Source: Bradysia coprophila (lineage: Eukaryota; Arthropoda; Insecta; Diptera; Sciaridae). Taken from it: DNA of 64,000 nucleotides. The stretch lies in contig NC_050737.1 in the NCBI RefSeq assembly GCF_014529535.1, forward strand, positions 3,468,714-3,532,713, read 5' to 3'. Positions 48,461-60,200 of this stretch are shown piece after piece. A program made the position numbers and the translations under genes. The notes under the pieces are model-generated. The model was not told the DNA's origin. It did not search any database and saw nothing but the letters and a program-made list of their open reading frames with translations. Position 1 is the first letter of the stretch. The number at the start of each line of letters is the position of its first letter.

Positions 48461-48601
48461 GTTTTCTCAAAAAATATTTTTGGGAAAATAAGGAAAAATG
48501 GGAAATATGGGAAAATACTTTTTTCTCAACTTTCGTTATAAAATTCAACTCACCTTTTACGACTAATTGATTGCTTAATCAATCCTTTTTCTTTGTTTCA
48601 G

Positions 48602-48637
48602 ATGTATACTAAACGGAACAAAATCAACCTTCCGTAA
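48602..48637 (+). other. Short upstream ORF in 5' UTR of the orphan membrane-protein gene
   Basis: Directly after a good acceptor (TTTGTTTCAG) an ATG opens an 11-residue frame ending in TAA, 66 bases before the main ATG. If the exon starts here it could lower translation of the main frame; this is inference only. Confidence 0.3.
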
Positions 48638-48703
48638 CTAAAAAGTTCGCAAACTTATAAACGTTATTCATCTCGGAATTTGTATAATTAAACTATCAAA
48701 ACG

Positions 48704-51700
48704 ATGACCTGGTACTGGTGGACCCATTGGTTTTGGATTACATCACTAAGTGGTAAGTGCATTTGATCGCGTAACGTTCTCACAGACCCGATTGTTCAAG
48801 GATATAACTGACTACTGACATATTCGTCACTATTTTTGAAGACAACAAAAGTTTTCGTAGAACTCAATGCTTAAATCAGGTCATAAGATTTGTGATTAAC
48901 TCGGATAGTTTTCGGAACTAAAAAGTTTTCTTTTTTATTTACGTGATCAACAACACTTTTGTTTGTATTGCAATTTCTTATCACAAAATTGGTTTTCGTG
49001 AAGATAAAAAAATCTACTAAAACTACTAAAACGTTAGTGCTGCATCTACTGATCAACGTATACTTTTGTCTTATTTAACTTATATTTAGCTCAATCAAAT
49101 GTATAAATTTCACATATCACACTGCAATCGACGTAAGTGAGGTAACCTTTTTCAGATTTAGTTTCTTTCTTCCGCATACTGACACCACACTCAGGTTACT
49201 CTTATTCTTGTTTATGAACTTGAGATTTTCACGCAATGTAATTCTATACATTGCACTTGCGGCATGTTATTTTGAACATTTTACGTTGATTTGCGTTTAA
49301 TTACTGGATTTATTAATTCGATTCTACCTACAGACTATGCTCGAAAGTGCAAGCAATTATATGGCATAACATTTTAATGTCCATTACGATGCTTGTTTAG
49401 ATAATCTGAATTACGCAACGTTCTACTCGGTGCTGAAATACGAGCTTCTAAGTTTGTGCATTCATTAGGCGATAATAAAAATGATCGATACAATACACAC
49501 ATAATGATCCGTTATGCAGCATCACCTGCAGTTCCATGAATCTTTTAATTGCACCAACGTGCACTCAAGCTTTTTGTAATAACTTCATCAAGCGGTTTCC
49601 CAACACCAACTTCTATGCACCAAGCCCATTAGCAGTGCATGCACAGCAAACACAACAACGAAAACATCATTAATAAAGAAAACGTGGCTGCTGTGTATGT
49701 TAAGTGAATACATCTCTTGTGCTCTACTGTTTTGTGACGGAAATACAAAAGATTAAAGAGATTAAAGAACGAGACTAACAGCAATGCTCTCACGTAAAAC
49801 TTCTTTCATTCACTTTGAATGGCAAGCTGGAAAAAACTTCCTTATTTACAGGACAGATTTTCCTGAGGGGAAAGAACTGCAGAAAATTGTGTCCAATTAA
49901 AACATTGGAATCATATTTTCTCTGTGGGTTCATCTATAGATCGCGTCTCATACGATAGGATGAATTTTGACAGAGGGAGGCGGTGTTGGTAACTGTGGGT
50001 ATGAGGAAAATGATTGAAAAGGGGGACGAGACAAATTTCATTTTCATCCACGTGACGTTATTTATCTCACTTTTTCATATTTTTTTTTTAAATATTTCAG
50101 CCACCATTAACTGCTATGCACTTGGTTCAGTTGACACGTCTCCTTCATCCAGCCCGTTCAATCATGGCAAAATCTATAACAAAGGTGAACCACTCAAATT
50201 TCCCATTGCCGTCCAAAGTGATTCCGATGATGTAATTGACGGAAAAGAATTGCTTGAAGCTAAATTTCACGAAGAGTGGATGACTTCTGAACGGAGGTCC
50301 GAGAATTTGGAGAAAAACGGCAAAGATCTCATGGAGTTTGATAAAAACGAAACTTTAATTGATATTCCGGAAGTATTTCCACTCGATCACATTGAAAATA
50401 GTTCTAGGATAATCGAACCGGTGAATCACACTTTTGGGTAAGTCAAACGACAGTGTTCAGGCGAGGTTGAGAGAGCAAATACATTAATTTCTTCTTTGCA
50501 GTTCCAAAAAATACAACTCTTCGTTCACAAAAAATGTCGACAGTCTTCAAAATTCCATTCAATCCAATATTCCAATTACAAAAGTGTCTCAAGTAAATGT
50601 GACCACAGCTGCACCGAAAGTGGAAAAAATTACAAAACTGAAAAGCATATCAATTAAATCTCAGTCTTCGAGACCTGACGTGTATGTAAATAAGCAAAAT
50701 GAAAGTGAATTAACCACGGAACCGGAAGTGATACGAGAAGAGACGGAAAAGCAAGTGATAAGCGAAAGGGGGCGTCAATCAAAAATATTAGCAGAATATA
50801 GTCAAACGTTAAAAATTGTGAATCTCACATTGGGATCGAAAAATCTATTGGAACGGTCAGCAAATGAAGTGGACGGAGACGATGAACTTAATTCGGAAGC
50901 TTTAACAATCAAGGTAAGTGACATACTACACATACCTAGTAAACGTAAACGATAAGATTTCCTTCAAATCAAAATCAGGCAAACGAAACTTCCTAATCCT
51001 TAAATTTCCACTTTTATATTGATGTTGTGTGTTACACCACTCGAGGCACTAAGAATCTATATTTCCTGAAATACTGGGAAGTTTTGCGGTCGAAAAATAG
51101 GCAAAAGAGGGTAATCCTGGTAGTATCATTCCATTTTATGGGAGAAATTTCTGGACATCTGCATAAACAAATTGAAGAGAATAATGACCTAAAATGATTT
51201 GGATCCAGGAGGAGAACATGGTCCCATGTCAATTTAAATCAATTTCGTTGAATAAGTCGAAACGAAGTTGCAGCTTTTTCGAAATTGACTTAGCTTTTTT
51301 CCAAAGGCAACAGTCTCAAAGCTTCCTTAGTTAGAGCCAGCCTGATATATTCCGAATATTCTGCATAGAGTTTAGGATAAGCTGAATGGTGAAACTGGAA
51401 AGTGACAACAAAGGTTATCTTATCTTTTGCATGTTCACGTCTAGCGAATCATCCGCGGAATGGAGAAAGGTTTAAAAATTGCTTCATCATTAAAAAAAAG
51501 TGATGACACATGCGGGCTTACCATTCCTTTCTACCAGTTCACCTCTTCTGATCGTATGAGCTGTAATGCCAGAACTAATTTTGTTCCATTTACAATTTTA
51601 GCGTGCAACTATTCTCGACGCAGGTGCAATATCTGGAATATGCCTAGCTGTAGTCGGATTGTCTTTCATAGTCAGTGCAATGGGAGTTATGCTTTATCGA

Positions 51701-51952
51701 CGACGGTACGTCAACAAACCGCAAACACTCAGCGAACCTGATTCCAGCGGCTACATTGATGACAGCACAATGAGGGTAAGAAGAGAGAAGACGAAGTGAG
51801 TGGTGGAAAATGTAATAAAGTTCTGGTTTCCTCTTTTTTAGGATAATTCAGACGAAATGTACAGCTTGGACAATGATTCGTTTTTAAATTCTTTGGAAGC
51901 AATGACCATTCAAAATTACTGGACTGATAATGTAAAACATACCAAGCTGTAG
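48704..51952 (+). CDS. Type I single-pass membrane protein, unknown family
   Basis: Five exons: 48704-48752, 50101-50437, 50502-50913, 51602-51775 and 51842-51952. All have GT-AG introns in phase, giving 360 residues. Exon 1 supplies a Trp-rich signal peptide (MTWYWWTHWFWITSLSA), with likely cleavage before TINCYA. Residues ~18-270 are acidic and low complexity with several N-glycosylation sites (NSS, NHT, NVT, NES, NLT) and no cysteine-rich domain. The membrane span is ~275-297 (ISGICLAVVGLSFIVSAMGV), followed by YRRR as a stop-transfer signal. A ~60-residue tail follows with acidic tyrosine motifs (GYIDDSTM, DEMYSLDND), and it ends HTKL, which fits a class I PDZ ligand. I do not recognise the gene. 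The layout suggests an adhesion or receptor-like scaffold. The long intron 1 (1.35 kb) may hold regulatory DNA. Confidence 0.87.
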
Positions 51953-52407
51953 ATGAAATATCAAACAAACAAAAAATCTGAATTGTTGTCGACATATACA
52001 AGCGTACAAGGAACATTTACGTCTACATTGGAAATGATTTATTTTTATACAAAGCAAACAGAATTGTAGCCAGACTTACATTAGACGGTAGGTTCCTTCC
52101 AGAAAATTTGGTCGGAAATTTGTGAAATTATTCTACGAAAATTTCATTCCATTTGTCCATTGAAACTTACAAAACGATATTTAGACGACGAGCAGTAGCT
52201 GTTCCAATAATCAAATTAGTTTAGTTTTCTATTTCCGTACCTATGATTCCAAACGTTAATTCAATTGCTAAAAGCAATGTTAATGCCTTCGAATGTGTAC
52301 AATGAACGAAACGATTTTTTGAATTTGATGGAATTTCCTGGAACGTCTTTGGGCATTTGAGGAATGGGCAGTGAGGCAGTGACTATATGGGCTAAAAACG
52401 TTTGGCC

Positions 52408-52571
52408 CAGTGCCGCTTTTAGCTTTTGGGCGCCATCGGGCAATTGGAAAAATAGGCGCCAATTTAGTAAAGCTAAATTTTTTTTAAGGATCTCGGGCGC
52501 CATTTACTTCTGCTCCACTTCGGGCGCCACGGGCATTTGCCCATTTGGCCCATATGGAAAAGGCGGTACTG
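52408..52571. mobile_element. Short hAT-like element, GGCGCC-rich
   Basis: CAGTGCCGC at the left and GGCGGTACTG at the right form imperfect CAG...CTG ends, with GGGCGCC repeated three times inside. The flanks TTGGCC and TTGGTC are similar, but an exact 8-bp duplication is not visible, so the class is tentative. Confidence 0.45.
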
Positions 52572-53747
52572 TTGGTCTAATGGGTTGAAAGAATTGAGCT
52601 GATGGATAAAGGTTGCCTGAAGGCGCAACTTCGTTTCGCAAGGAATCTTTTCAATGGAGTAATCCGTCGGAGGCATTAACATTGAGTCAACCTAGCTATT
52701 TAAACTTGGTAGATAAGTTTTTTATAAAAAGAAACTGGATGTGACGATTCGGCACTTAGGCTGGTTGCAGGACTGTTTGCATGCATTGATGTTAGGCCAT
52801 TTTGGCACAGTCCCGAGTTTATATTTTCCTAAAATGTGATAGATGAAAACAGAAAGTTTTAAACAAAAAAGAAATCTCGCTATGTGTGATTGGTTAAATT
52901 TAAACAGAGTAGAACTTTAATTGACTAACCGTTAATCCAATCTCGACAAATTTTAATTTTTCGTTTCTAGTTTATGTTCTTGCTAAGTAAAATATACTTT
53001 GTTTAGGCATTAAAAGTTTTAGTTTTAGTTTAAAAAATTACAAAAAATTTCTAAAATTTTACTTAATTACAACCGGTAAATAAAATTATATTTTAACACA
53101 AAAATGAATCATTGTTTAAAAGTGCGCTCTGGTGACTATATCTAAAACTATTAGCTTTGGTGTCCCTAGCCGAAAAACATTTCGGCGCAACTTAGTCTTC
53201 ACACCTGAAGTTAAACCCCTAATTTGTGAATACTATTCGAGTGTCCCTTCCGGACAGAGGGGTAAACGACTCGGTTTATTGACTACACACCTTCAAATTT
53301 CAATGGAATTGCCGGAGTATCCGGTAAATAATTGTAATTGATGGAAATACGAGAAATTGGTGGAATTACAAGTAATTGACCGGAATTGACGGGAGATTCG
53401 TGAAATTGTAAGGAATTGAAAATAAATGAGAGGAAATACGGGTAAGTATGATGATCGGAAAAAAGTATCAGCGAATGCAAAACGACATTATTTCCTTTTT
53501 GTATTAATTTAAAAATATCCCGCGCAAAAATTAACAGTTCCATTTTTGAACAAGTCCAACGGTCTTTTATATTCAAAAAATACACACTCAAGGTTGAATG
53601 TACTTTTGTGATATTATTGTCATTTCCCAAATAAAGAACTAATATCGAAGAATATGCGTAAAGATATTAGTAAAATGAGTCACAAATACCGGAAGCTGCA
53701 ACATAGCTGGTCCAAATTTTAGTTTGGTATAATCTGACCATTCTTTT

Positions 53748-53957
53748 TCAAAACGCCTATAAAAAACCATTTCAAAATAATCTGTTTATTTCAAAACGCC
53801 TATGAAAAAACCGTTTTAAAATGATCTGTTCATCTCAAAACGTCTATAAAACACCGTTTCAAAACGCTTATGAAAAACCATTTCAGAATGATCTGTTCAT
53901 TTCAAAACACCTATAAAAAACCGTTTCAAAATAATCTGTTTATTTCAAAACGCCTTT
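53748..53957 (+). repeat. Tandem repeat, ~43-bp unit, about five copies
   Basis: TTTCAAAACGCCTATGAAAA followed by ACCGTTTCAAAATGATCTG-type sequence recurs with starts near 53748, 53791, 53835, 53859 (partial unit), 53902 and 53945. Units differ at several positions and alternate ATGATCTG with ATAATCTG. Confidence 0.85.
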
Positions 53958-54638
53958 AACCTGTCGCATACGACTATTCATCTGTTTTCGATAACGATGA
54001 CAAAATTAATGACAAGCTCTGGGAAATATGGTCCGTTATATAGTAAAATGAATGTTAAACAAATTGAAGTACAAGATTAAAACCGATTAAAAGTGCTTTC
54101 ATCGTTGGAAGTAACAGACCCAATAATATTAGTAGACATTATGCTTGCCGTCCATAACAGGTTAAAAAACCGTAAATATGGCGTAACGGAATTGAATAAT
54201 AACGGAAAATATCGTGGAATTATTTCGAAAATTCGTGGAGTTGTATAAATGATTGGAATTATGGAAATTGAAGGGCGAAAGTAAAGATGTTAATCCAGTA
54301 ATATAAGGAATTGAAATAAATTAAAAGGGATTTGCCACCATTTTAGCCAGTCGGTTCCCCCTCGTTCCGGACATTATTTGTTTTAATGAAACGTCTTTGT
54401 ATGGATCACATTCAATTGATTTTGTTTTTTGATTTCTAATTTCCCCCAGCGTTGGTCGTCGTCCAACTCCTCACTCTTTCCACAAAAAACACAATTTCGC
54501 CTGACTAGAATATACAAAACAAAGAATATCGTCGTGATATGTTTGTCTTTTCTAAAAGGTTAACCAAAGGCAGCATTCGTACCCTTCTAACATAAATTAA
54601 TTCGCAAAGTACAAGCGGTTTTGGTGGTAGAATTATTA

Positions 54639-54644
54639 TTTATT
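54639..54644 (-). terminator. Poly(A) signal of the NPC2-like gene
   Basis: AATAAA on the minus strand, ~15 bases after the stop, giving a very short 3' UTR. Confidence 0.6.
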
Positions 54645-54658
54645 GAAATAAATCCAGC

Positions 54659-55297
54659 TTAATTGTGAGAACCGAATACAACCACATCGAATTGAATACA
54701 AATAGCTTCATCTCCAAAATCATTCCAAATCCGTGTGGTAATAACATTCGGAATCTGTAAAATATAACGCTGACAGTATTTAGAAATCCTAAACTCCTGA
54801 ACCAAATAATGAATTCTCATACCCGAGGCAAGTAAAATGGCACTTCGAATAGTACACTGAAAGTAAATCTATTGCCAGCTAAAATAGGGCAGGATCCTTG
54901 CCGTAAATGGTTGCAAGCGTTTCCTTCAAGTACGGTAATCGGAACACCCAACAGCTGAGCAACCGTTACAAAATTCAAACTGTTTGTGTTGACACCTGTA
55001 TTTTGATTTCAATTGTTAGCAGACGGAAAGTTCTCTTTTTTCTGAAACAATAAATTACGTGAAGATGCCTCAAATTCGATAAGATACGATTCGCCTTGAA
55101 TGAAAAGACAAGGGGTTTGGGGGCAACCACCGACTCGAACAGCATGTATGTCAGCAAAAGGAGACCCTGATTGACATGTAAATATATAATTTGGTATAAC
55201 CAATCTAGCTTTTGAATTTACCGCAGTTTCTCCATCCAGTGAGGTTTCCACTGATACATACTACAAGTAACGACACGACAATTATTTGCTTGAACAT
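54659..55297 (-). CDS. NPC2-like secreted lipid-binding protein (ML domain)
   Basis: Four exons on the minus strand: 55222-55297, 55059-55166, 54823-54995 and 54659-54754. GT-AG introns are all under 70 bp and in phase, giving 150 residues, the usual NPC2 size. A signal peptide (MFKQIIVVSLLVVCISG) precedes the mature ML domain. Six cysteines (25, 40, 45, 89, 97 and 138) fit the NPC2 disulfide pattern 1-6, 2-3, 4-5, in WRNCG, GGCPQTPC, GNACNHLRQGSC and EAICIQF. NPC2 proteins bind sterols or other lipids in lysosomes or outside the cell; insects carry many paralogues, some used in immunity or chemosensation, so the ligand is open. No single long ORF reveals it because the exons are short. Core promoter and poly(A) signal are well placed. 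Confidence 0.92.
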
Positions 55298-55309
55298 TTT
55301 ACTGTTTAA

Positions 55310-55315
55310 AACTGA
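55310..55315 (-). promoter_or_regulatory. Initiator of the NPC2-like gene
   Basis: TCAGTT matches the arthropod Inr consensus and would start transcription about 16 bases before the ATG. Confidence 0.55.
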
Positions 55316-55336
55316 ATGCTGACTGAAAATTCACTG

Positions 55337-55343
55337 CCTTATA
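55337..55343 (-). promoter_or_regulatory. TATA box of the NPC2-like gene
   Basis: TATAAGG on the minus strand, 30 bases before an initiator (TCAGTT), the spacing expected for RNA polymerase II core promoters. Confidence 0.65.
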
Positions 55344-55545
55344 CTAATTTCTATTACAAAGAGATAATGCAGTGCTTCGTTTCTATTGATTAGATAAACA
55401 GAATTATCAATTTATCACTTGCTAATGATAGATACACAGTTGAGCACTTAAAGAAGATGCTGACGACCATAACCATTTAGCTTACAAGCAGAAGCACTCG
55501 CATCTCAGGTGTCACACATGTTTGAATGTTTGGAGGCTTTTTGGC

Positions 55546-56057
55546 TTAGAGTGTTCGTGCTATGAGCAGTGGTACGGTTCTGTGTTTTAACAAAATAGCA
55601 CATAGAAAACTTTCTCCTCTTTCTAAGTAAGAAACGACGAGTATACACGATTTCATCAGACTCCAAATTGTATCTTTGGATTTCTTGTCTCCAGTTGATT
55701 TCTGCAACTTCGAACCAATATTGTCGATGAAATTTTTTGATTCTGCAAATGTTAGCAGAATATAATTATTAGAAGAAATCAAATTGGAATAATGTTTGTG
55801 TTTTTCAAGCGCCACAAAATTTGCGAGCTCATCGCCAGCTTTTTTAGACGTTTTCAACAAATACGAACCATCGAATGCGTCTACCCAGGCTGCGTCATAG
55901 ACCAGAGGTTTTCCTTTAGACCATGGCGTCAAAGTTACTCCATCAGGTTTCTTTCCGTCATTTCTTGATAATAATTTTGGTTCCAGGTGGTTTGGAATAT
56001 GAAGGGACGAAAGTGCTCGACTTATGATTAGGATTGGATTCTTTACATTGTAATGCT
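55546..56057 (-). pseudogene. LINE C-terminal fragment, PDG...PW motif type
   Basis: A minus-strand frame reads HYNVKNPILIISRALSSLHI, then LEPKLLSRNDGKKPDGVTLT, PWSKGKPLVYDAAWVDAF and SKKAGDELANFVALEKHKHY. This matches the C-terminal segment found downstream of RT in many invertebrate LINE proteins, where the PDG...W...D pattern is suggestive of a nuclease-like fold. Only this tail remains; the later part diverges (SLMKSCILVV...) and ends at a stop. The RT itself is absent. Family recognition is from memory of the motif order. Confidence 0.68.
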
Positions 56058-56089
56058 TTGAACCGTGCCGATATCAGCAATTTTATGCC

Positions 56090-56327
56090 TTAAGAGCACT
56101 CACCCTTTGGCAATATTCTAGCCTACATTTGTGCGCAAAAATATTCGTTTTTTGATGATTTCTCTGAACCAAAATCTTTTTTTTTGAAAAAGTAAAACTA
56201 TTGAAGCATGCAAAAATGTGTTACTTTTAAGGGAAAAATTGGTTTGTGGTCGATAACATAACCCACTTGGAGAAACCTTTGCAAAACACATAAATTTACA
56301 CATTTGCCAAGGGATGAGCGCTCTTAA
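56090..56327. mobile_element. 238-bp MITE with TTAA flanks
   Basis: TTAAGAGCACTCACCCTTTG at the left is the near inverse of CAAGGGATGAGCGCTCTTAA at the right. TTAA at both extreme ends could be a piggyBac-type target duplication or part of the repeat. Non-coding. Confidence 0.6.
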
Positions 56328-57217
56328 TGTACAAAAAATGTAATAGAATTATAGACAAACCTAATACATTTGAGCTTAGTTATAAGTGGCTTTTTTGTAA
56401 GTGGAAATCAAGCCTTAATTACAAAAATTTGGTTGAAGACCTAATAATCAAAAATTGATTTTCTAAAAGATTTTATGGAGGGTTTTCTTCGATTTTTTTG
56501 CTTCTTTAAGAATTTGTTGTCAATTTCCTATGATTTTCAAGCTCTTTCTTAAAAATGAGGAACCTACTAACGGATTTTCGTTTGAGTGCAAAAGGATTCT
56601 CTATGTTTTTCTGCCGTTAGGGTCTCGGGAAGGAGCTTTCCACAAGCGATTTCTAGCTTATATTCGGTACAGCAATCTGAAAACAGTATACCCCAACAGA
56701 CGTATCAGTTCCGTTTAAATTACTGGCAACACAAAAATTAAGACTCCGATTCAAGCATTAACCGAAAATTTCAGTCTGGAAAAATATGAAGCGACAAAAT
56801 GTCACACGTCTCTGAAATAAACCGAAACAATTTTCTTCGATCGAGTCTTTGATAGTTCTTGGCAACGATGCAAAGTGTATAAAAAAATCAATTTTTACAC
56901 TCTCTTCACCACACTACCATGTCCCATTCATAAATACTTCCATGAGTGTGCTATTATCAGCATCCATAAAATCTCAAAGTGGAAACAAGCGCGCATGTTA
57001 ATCTATTTCAATTTTTAGATTTTCTATTTCATAATTCGTGAATGTATGTTAAGTGTTTTGATCGAGAAACATCGTTCATTAATCAAAGAACAGTTTTCCA
57101 TTTCTTTCAATATACTACGTTGGTTTTGTCGGTGATCTTAAAACGTGAGAAAAACGAGCCGGTTTCAGTTTTCTTTAAATTCAATCGAATATTGTATACA
57201 CTGGTGTAAGAAAGAAA
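56328..57217. other. Upstream region of the colmedin-like gene
   Basis: About 0.9 kb with no supported ORF or repeat. It should contain the promoter and 5' UTR of the downstream gene, but no convincing TATA/initiator pair stands out. Confidence 0.4.
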
Positions 57218-60200
57218 ATGACAATAGATCCACAGTGTGAGACAATAAAGCATTGTCAGACATCAAAAGCGATTAAGTTGAAAAGCATTTTCGATTATGT
57301 TTATGTTTCACTTGCAATATTGTGCTTCGCATCTATTACCATTGTCGCAATCTTTGTGTGGAATGTGCATCAATTTAATGACTTGTCGGTTTTAAGAGAA
57401 AATTTAAGAAATGATTTAGTTGTGAGCGATATTAAACATATAATGCAGATAGTCTTGAAGGATATGGCAAAGGAACAAACACCGATGGACGATTTAAGGA
57501 AAAGGTGACTTAATGGGCGTTAGAAATCATGACGAATGAAATCAGAAACAATTTAGAACGACAGAAGTTATTCAATTCAATTTTCTCCCTTTTTACTACA
57601 CGTTTCATATGCGAAAAATATTCTTTTCGCTCGTATTAAGCGGAATATTAACTCTCAGAAATACAGATTTTGAGATCTAAATTTTTTTTTATATCGAAAA
57701 AGTGGTTTAATTTTGTTTTTAGATCATTCTAAGCAAACCCACCAAATATCAGATTAAAAATCGAAAAAACAATTTTGGCTGAAAAAAATTGCCATGCAAA
57801 AGGGTTAAAATTTTCGTTGAAAATTCAACATGTGCGAAATTCGAAATATGGTTTGTATGGGGAAAAGTCTGGAATTTTGATAGTAAACAATAATATAAAG
57901 AAAAAAAAAACTTTCAGAACAAATTTTAAAAATCTTTTAACTTTAACCTTAAATTTAAAATTTCAATTTTTCGGAAAATTGGAAAAACTGTGAGAAAACC
58001 GGAAAATTTGTGAAATTTTTTTCCACTAAAAAAAACTTTGAACCTTCAGCTTTCATTTGAGCCCCATATGGCCTACGTGGCTTCAATAATCGCTCCACAG
58101 AAATTCATCAAAGTTACCTCCACATCGAAAACTTTGAAGGGGGGTCAGCGGGGCAGTTGGGGAGGAAATTTTGGGCACCCTATCCAAAAATGTTCAGAAT
58201 TTCAATCTTTATCGATGGTGCAATTTTCACGCCTTTGTCATCAAATGCACAAAAAATTCAGTTTGGACCTCCACTATATACGTCTCGCAGTTCCACTCCG
58301 TTTAGTATTTCTTGATGGATTTGGATTGGTTGAAATTTGCCATGCGAATATTTTACCCAATAGAATTCTTAACAGAGTGGTACTGTTTATAAAAAGAAGC
58401 TTTTTGCGCCCTTCAAGCGTGAAGGTCGTTCATATGCGACCTCAAATCTATTTTGTTCCTGCAAAACATTAATTCTTTTCATTCCCAAAAAAGCAACTCC
58501 AAAGTACCCGTCAGTAGCCCGTTCGAATATGAATTAAGAATTGAAGAAGATGATTACCTGAGGCGTGAGAAACGTGCAGCAAGAAGCGCAGATAGCAAAA
58601 CATATGGAAATGAAAGTAAGTTTTTATTTTGAAGACACATTTAACAGATGATCTTTAACAGATGACACTTTTCATATTTTTATTACAGACCATGGCAAAT
58701 ACGTAGAGTTTTTCAATCCAAAGATCAGGCGTGAATTAGAAAAAAAAGACGATGAATTCAAAAAAACTCATGGTTACAAAGGTGCTGCACCTGGAGGCGA
58801 TGAATGGGTTTGGCTGACTAGTTACTGCAGAATTCCGGTATATATTAAAGACTTAAATTTTAAGTCTAGTTCTTTATGAATACAAATAATGCAAAACTAT
58901 AGTCACATTGCTTTCAAAGCTTCCAAATCTCTTTAAACAAATATTATCAGAGATGTGCTTTAACGGCTGCAACTATCATACAACTAATAGCGTCTTTAAA
59001 TTACAATTCTCGATTTTAAACAATTTGACTTTCATTTTTCAAAGTATGAATCTATAACTGGATTCTGCAGTGCCACCAAAGAATATTGTCCAGCTGGACC
59101 TGCCGGCATACCAGGACTGCCTGGACCAAAAGGCTATCGTGGAGACATTGGCATGCCTGGTCCGCCGGGAAGGGTTGCAAGAGGTCCCAAAGGAATGACA
59201 GGAAGTCCTGGATTAGGTACAATGTTTCAACGTTATCAGTGAGTAAAATGTGTCATTTAAGTTGTGTTTAGATGGTCGCGATGGCACACCCGGAGAGCCT
59301 GGCCTAGACGGAATTCCAGGACGAGCTGGAAAGGATGGAAAAGATGGCCTTCCTGGATTACCAGGCACAAATGGCATAAACGGTTTGGACGGAAAAGATG
59401 GTAGGTAGTAAAAGTGTGTAAATGGTGCAAGGTTTGATGGTGTTTAATCCAGTGACAAACAAGGCATTAGCCTATACACAGTACTACTTAAACTTAGAGA
59501 TACAGCAATAGTATATTACGTCGTCGCTTGTAAGTTTGTTTTTGGAAGTGTGAGCTTCGCGGAACGAGCAGAAGGCGAGTGGAATAATCACACAAGCCAA
59601 AACAATAACTTACAACGTAAGATATTTTACATACTTGAGCAAAGTCAACGCCCTGTCTAGTAAAATTAAAAAAAAAACAATTGGGTTTTTGACCTTCTAA
59701 TTGAGTGATGTCAAAGTCAGCTTCGGTGCTTGACAGTGCGTTGGCACAGTAAGTGCGTTTTCACTGACACAAAAAGTGACATAAAGTGACTTGTAATAGT
59801 ACATTTCGTACCTAGGACTAATACTCTTTTTTAGCGTGTGAGAGGTTTCCAGACAGAGTCGAAGGCGAGGTCTGGAATCGAATTCGCTAAAAAAGACTTT
59901 TAGTCCTTGGTACGAATAGTATTTTTCATACTGATTTTTAGAAGAAGACAATAGATAATAAGTTAACTTCAGATATGGATTTTAGAATACAACCAAGAAA
60001 AATATAGTTTTATCTCGAATTTATCATCTAACATACATAAATGTCTTAGGTAGATCTACTTACTCTGATAAATAAATTCCCATCTAAATTTTTTTTTTAT
60101 TAAATTTTGAATTAACAGGAAAGACTGGACCAGTCGGACCTCCAGGGCGACCAGGACCACCTGGAGAGATGGGTGAGTAAAGAAACTTATGAAGTTTTTT

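Larger units (their letters stand above)
44843..48601. other. 3.8 kb without a recognised gene
   Basis: Contains several separately listed foldbacks and MITEs (45.9, 46.75, 47.36 and 48.33 kb). Near 45332-45535 a minus-strand frame without ATG has a signal-peptide-like start. Otherwise AT-rich DNA with poly-A/T tracts and no supported feature. Confidence 0.5.
51953..54658. other. 2.7 kb between the orphan gene and NPC2-like gene
   Basis: The first part is presumably 3' UTR. A short hAT-like piece (52.4 kb) and a 43-bp tandem repeat (53.75 kb) are listed separately. No further ORF has domain or splice support. Confidence 0.5.

Noticed and set aside
53748..53957. Regular repeats suggesting a CRISPR array
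   Set aside because: Units are contiguous, degenerate and without unique spacers, and the DNA is eukaryotic.
58038..58472. 144-codon frame in colmedin intron 1
   Set aside because: No recognised domain; it lies between in-phase exons and overlaps old repeat words (CTTTCATTTGA).
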